Below, piece by piece: positions 62,041 to 64,000 of a stretch of DNA of 64,000 bases. The notes beneath the pieces are model-generated. The model was not told where the DNA came from. It worked only from the letters and a program-made list of their open reading frames with translations, and did not search any database. The stretch covers positions 1-64,000 of the forward strand of contig JAFWMS010000005.1 of NCBI GenBank assembly GCA_017545535.1, given 5' to 3'. The position numbers and the translations under genes were made by a program. The DNA is from Clostridia bacterium. GTDB taxonomy: Bacteria > Bacillota > Clostridia > Christensenellales > CAG-138. Numbering within the stretch: the stretch's first letter is position 1; each line of letters opens with the position of its first letter.

Positions 62041-62724
62041 ATGAAAAAACCGGTGCTGTATTCCGAGGTCGCCTATGGGCTGGGCATGGTGGGGCTGAGC
62101 CTCAGTGTAGCCCTCATGACGCGGGCTGACTTCGGCGTGTCCATGGTGGTGGCGCCGGCATACCTGCTGTATATGAAGATCAACGCCCTGTGGCCCACCT
62201 TCACCTTCGGCATGGCGGAATACATCCTGCAGGGGGCGCTGCTGGTTGGCACGGCCCTGGCGGTGAAAAAGCTGCGGCCCTATTTCCTCTTTTCCTTCGT
62301 CACCGCCGTGGTCTATGGGTTTTTGCTGGACGGATGGATGCTGCTGACGAACCAGCTGCCGGCGGACGGCTTTGGTCTGCGGGTTTTGTGGTATGTGCTG
62401 GGGATCCTGCTGGGGGCGGCCAGCATCTCCTGCTTCTTCAAGACCTACATCGCCCCGGAGGCGTATGAGCTGCTGGTGAAGGAGCTGGCCCTGAAGCTCA
62501 ATGCGCCAACCCATCGGGTGAAGACGGTATACGATTGCGTGAGCTGCGCCGTAGCGATTCTGATGTCCTTCGCCTTCTTCGGCTTCGGTCGGTTTGAGGG
62601 AGTGAAGCTGGGCACGGTGATCTGCGCCCTGGTGAACGGGCTTTTGATCGGCCGGTTCACCGCGTTTATGGACCGCCGCTTCGAATACAAGGATGCCCTG
62701 CCCTGGCGCAGATATTTTTCCTGA
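62041..62724 (+). CDS. YczE/YitT-like membrane protein (DUF6198 type)
   Basis: A 227-residue protein with about five or six membrane helices. It starts SEVAYGLGMVGLSLSVALMTRADFGVSMVVAPAYLL, a pattern of the YczE/YitT membrane family, and ends in a polar tail. Function unknown; relatives are linked to secreted-product assembly or transport. I chose the ATG at 62041 with GGAGGG upstream. A 46-bp gap leads to the next small gene, so the two may be co-transcribed. Confidence 0.8.
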   Translation: MKKPVLYSEVAYGLGMVGLSLSVALMTRADFGVSMVVAPAYLLYMKINALWPTFTFGMAEYILQGALLVGTALAVKKLRPYFLFSFVTAVVYGFLLDGWMLLTNQLPADGFGLRVLWYVLGILLGAASISCFFKTYIAPEAYELLVKELALKLNAPTHRVKTVYDCVSCAVAILMSFAFFGFGRFEGVKLGTVICALVNGLLIGRFTAFMDRRFEYKDALPWRRYFS

Positions 62725-62770
62725 GCCGGGCTTGAAATACACGAACATCACGCCATAAGGAGGAAGAACC

Positions 62771-63064
62771 ATGGGCTTTTTGAAAAGACTGCTGGGCTTC
62801 GGCACCACCGTGGCCGGGACCGTGGCCGCCGTGAAGGTGAGCGAGAAGGTGAAGGAGAACAACCCTGACGGCGTTCAGGACGTGAACGGCGATGGGAAGG
62901 TGGACTACAAGGACTACGTTATCGAGACCAAGAAGGCCGCCAAGGAGACCTACGACGAGTTCATGCAGAAGGCTCCCGGGGTGGTGGCCGAGGCCAAGGA
63001 GAAGGGCGCCGAGATCTACGAGGATGCCAAGAAGACCGTCCAGGAGACGTTCAGCGGAAAGTAG
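62771..63064 (+). CDS. Small protein with an EF-hand-like calcium loop
   Basis: A 97-residue protein. Residues 1-30 include a Gly/Ala/Val-rich helix (GTTVAGTVAAVKV). Residues 37-50 read DVNGDGKVDYKDYV, which matches the Ca-binding loop D-x-N-x-D-G-x-V-D of dockerin/EF-hand type. The remainder is an amphipathic helix rich in Lys, Glu and Ala, as in YtxH-like stress proteins. AAGGAGG precedes the ATG. A single loop is unusual; Ca binding is inferred. Confidence 0.72.
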   Translation: MGFLKRLLGFGTTVAGTVAAVKVSEKVKENNPDGVQDVNGDGKVDYKDYVIETKKAAKETYDEFMQKAPGVVAEAKEKGAEIYEDAKKTVQETFSGK

Positions 63065-63076
63065 CGGGGTTGTTTT

Positions 63077-63211
63077 GCAGCTTTTCTTGAAAGAAAAGCT
63101 GCCCAAAAGAACTTTACGGAGGGATATCGCTTTTGGTACGAAAGCTGTATCCCTTCTTGCATTTCTCTTTTTCCGCCGCTTTTTCTCTTTAGCCCAAAGA
63201 GAAAAAGCGGC
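63077..63211 (+). repeat. Full three-hairpin repeat (copy C)
   Basis: H1: GCAGCTTTTCT/AGAAAAGCTGC, tetraloop TGAA (63077-63102). Then CCAAAAGAACTTTA. H2: GGAGGGATA/TATCCCTTC (63118-63156). The same linker. H3: GCCGCTTTTTCTCTTT/AAAGAGAAAAAGCGGC (63175-63211). It starts 12 bp after the EF-hand gene stop, in the same direction. Confidence 0.85.
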
Positions 63212-63230
63212 AAAAAAAGACACAGCAAAA

Positions 63231-63256
63231 TGAACCTTTGGCGTATTCCCTTCGTC
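63231..63256 (+). promoter_or_regulatory. ECF-type promoter upstream of the sigma gene
   Basis: TGAACC (63231-63236), 16-bp spacer, CGTC (63253-63256) followed by TATTAG. This resembles promoters read by ECF sigma factors (TGAAC/CGTC-like), not sigma-A, and suggests self-activation. Confidence 0.6.
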
Positions 63257-63291
63257 TATTAGGGTGAACATGCGGAAAGGAGGTGCGCGGC

Positions 63292-64000
63292 ATGGACGAG
63301 TTTGAAAGATTGCTCAGCGAAAACCGGCTGGGCGTGGAACGGTTCGTCAAGTTCCATGTCAGCGGCCCGGACGCGGAGGACATCCTGCAGGAGACGTATT
63401 TGGCCGCCTACCAGGCGTTCCCCCGGCTGAAGGATCCGGCCGCCTTCCGTCCCTGGCTCATCAACATCGCCCGGAACAAGTGGCGGGACTGGTACCGGGC
63501 CCAGAGCCGCCGCCTGGATATGCCCGTGGAGGAGCTGCCCGAGGTGCCCGCGGAAACCGAGCCGGACACCGCCGTGGAGGAGACCTTGGCCCGGCTCAGC
63601 GACCGGGACGCCCGGATGCTGCGGCTGTTCTATCTGGAGGAGCTCCCCCAGCGGGAGATCGCCCGGCAGCTCAGCATCCCCGAGGGCACGGTAAAGAGCC
63701 GCCTGAGCGCCGCCCGCAGCCGGTTCCGCGCCGCATACACCTATCCGCCGAAAGGAGAGAAGACTATGAAGAAACTGCCGCTGTTTTTGCCGCCTTATTC
63801 CGTCCGCTGGACGAAGGAGCCCCCCTTCCCCGTGGTGTGGGAGGAGATGATGGGCTGGGGCATCGTCCCCAGGCTGGGCGAGACTTTGATCTGGGGCATG
63901 TACGATCTGCCCAGCCGGAAGCTGGACGTGGCCTACGACATGGCCGTCACCGGCAAAGCCAAGGTCCACGGCCTGGAGGGCGTGAGCTTCACGGCCCGGG
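63292..64000 (+). CDS. ECF RNA polymerase sigma factor with C-terminal extension (cut by window end)
   Basis: ATG at 63292 with AAAGGAGGTG upstream, no stop to the window edge (236 codons). Region 2 (residues 1-65) has DAEDILQETYLAAYQAF and WLINIARNKWRDWYR; region 4 (about 95-145) has LSDRDARMLRLFYLEELPQREIARQLSIPEGTVKSRLSAARSRFRA. Then, in frame without a stop, a further domain begins (KLPLFLPPYSVRWTKEPPFPVVWEEMMGW), perhaps a regulatory domain that replaces a separate anti-sigma factor. An ECF-type promoter lies upstream, indicating autoregulation. Confidence 0.85.
   Translation, partial: MDEFERLLSENRLGVERFVKFHVSGPDAEDILQETYLAAYQAFPRLKDPAAFRPWLINIARNKWRDWYRAQSRRLDMPVEELPEVPAETEPDTAVEETLARLSDRDARMLRLFYLEELPQREIARQLSIPEGTVKSRLSAARSRFRAAYTYPPKGEKTMKKLPLFLPPYSVRWTKEPPFPVVWEEMMGWGIVPRLGETLIWGMYDLPSRKLDVAYDMAVTGKAKVHGLEGVSFTAR

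Overview
The window is chromosomal DNA of a Gram-positive Bacillota. I place it in class Clostridia because it carries a Spo0A-type sporulation regulator, ferredoxin-linked 2-oxoacid oxidation, an anaerobic glycerol 3-phosphate dehydrogenase operon with a DUF1667 protein, lipoproteins and a ParAB/parS system. It is GC-rich apart from one AT-richer patch at 42.8-43.5 kb. It looks like the replication-origin neighbourhood: mnmG, rsmG, parA, parB, two parS sites, dnaA, dnaN, rpsR, ssb and rpsF are all here, and gene direction flips near 24.0 kb (mostly minus to the left, plus up to 35 kb). No tRNA, rRNA, CRISPR, prophage or insertion sequence was recognised. A genus cannot be assigned from the sequence alone.

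Layout. 0-9.5 kb: a truncated secreted amidase-like protein with InlB repeats, a Na/Pi cotransporter, a PlsC-HAD pair, a DUF6291 protein, a leucine-rich-repeat lipoprotein and ftsH. 9.7-19.3 kb: one long minus-strand run mnmG-rsmG-pth-mfd-prsA-like-acyltransferase-PAP2 with stop/start overlaps. 19.3-24 kb: a candidate structured RNA, yhaM-like exonuclease, mmcQ-like, parB, parA, parS, lgt. 24-35.3 kb: leuS, mscS, an alpha/beta hydrolase, DUF951, two tandem signal peptidases, dnaA, oriC, dnaN and a degenerate PIG-L/NAGPA fusion. 35.3-42.6 kb: HAD plus an iron-type ABC transporter, uvrB and a Dabb protein. 42.8-46.5 kb: an RHH regulator with two tiny genes, spo0A, a DnaA-box cluster and a polytopic membrane protein. 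46.5-52.9 kb: LysR and a 2-oxoacid:ferredoxin oxidoreductase operon continuing into methylmalonyl-CoA genes. 53-57.9 kb: glpK-glpA-glpB-like-DUF1667. 57.9-64 kb: nucleoside phosphorylase, holA, rpsR-ssb-rpsF, PAP2, YczE-like, an EF-hand-like small protein and an ECF sigma factor cut by the window end.

How it fits together. KorDABC would make acyl-CoA (for example succinyl-CoA) and reduced ferredoxin; the B12 subunit, epimerase and carboxyltransferase that follow form a succinyl-CoA/propionyl-CoA branch, although the large mutase subunit and the biotin and membrane subunits are not in the window. The glp operon feeds glycerol into glycolysis.

The most unusual feature is a family of intergenic repeats of about 135-145 bp. 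Each full copy has three hairpins in fixed order (H1-H2-H3). There are full copies near 20.9, 23.2 and 63.1 kb, a diverged one at 44.65 kb, and H3-only or interrupted copies at 9.5, 9.7, 42.7 and 43.65 kb. The stems differ between copies by compensatory changes, and most copies lie just after a stop codon, oriented with that gene. A second notable feature is a cluster of near-perfect DnaA boxes at 44.9 kb, about 13.5 kb from the dnaA-dnaN origin.
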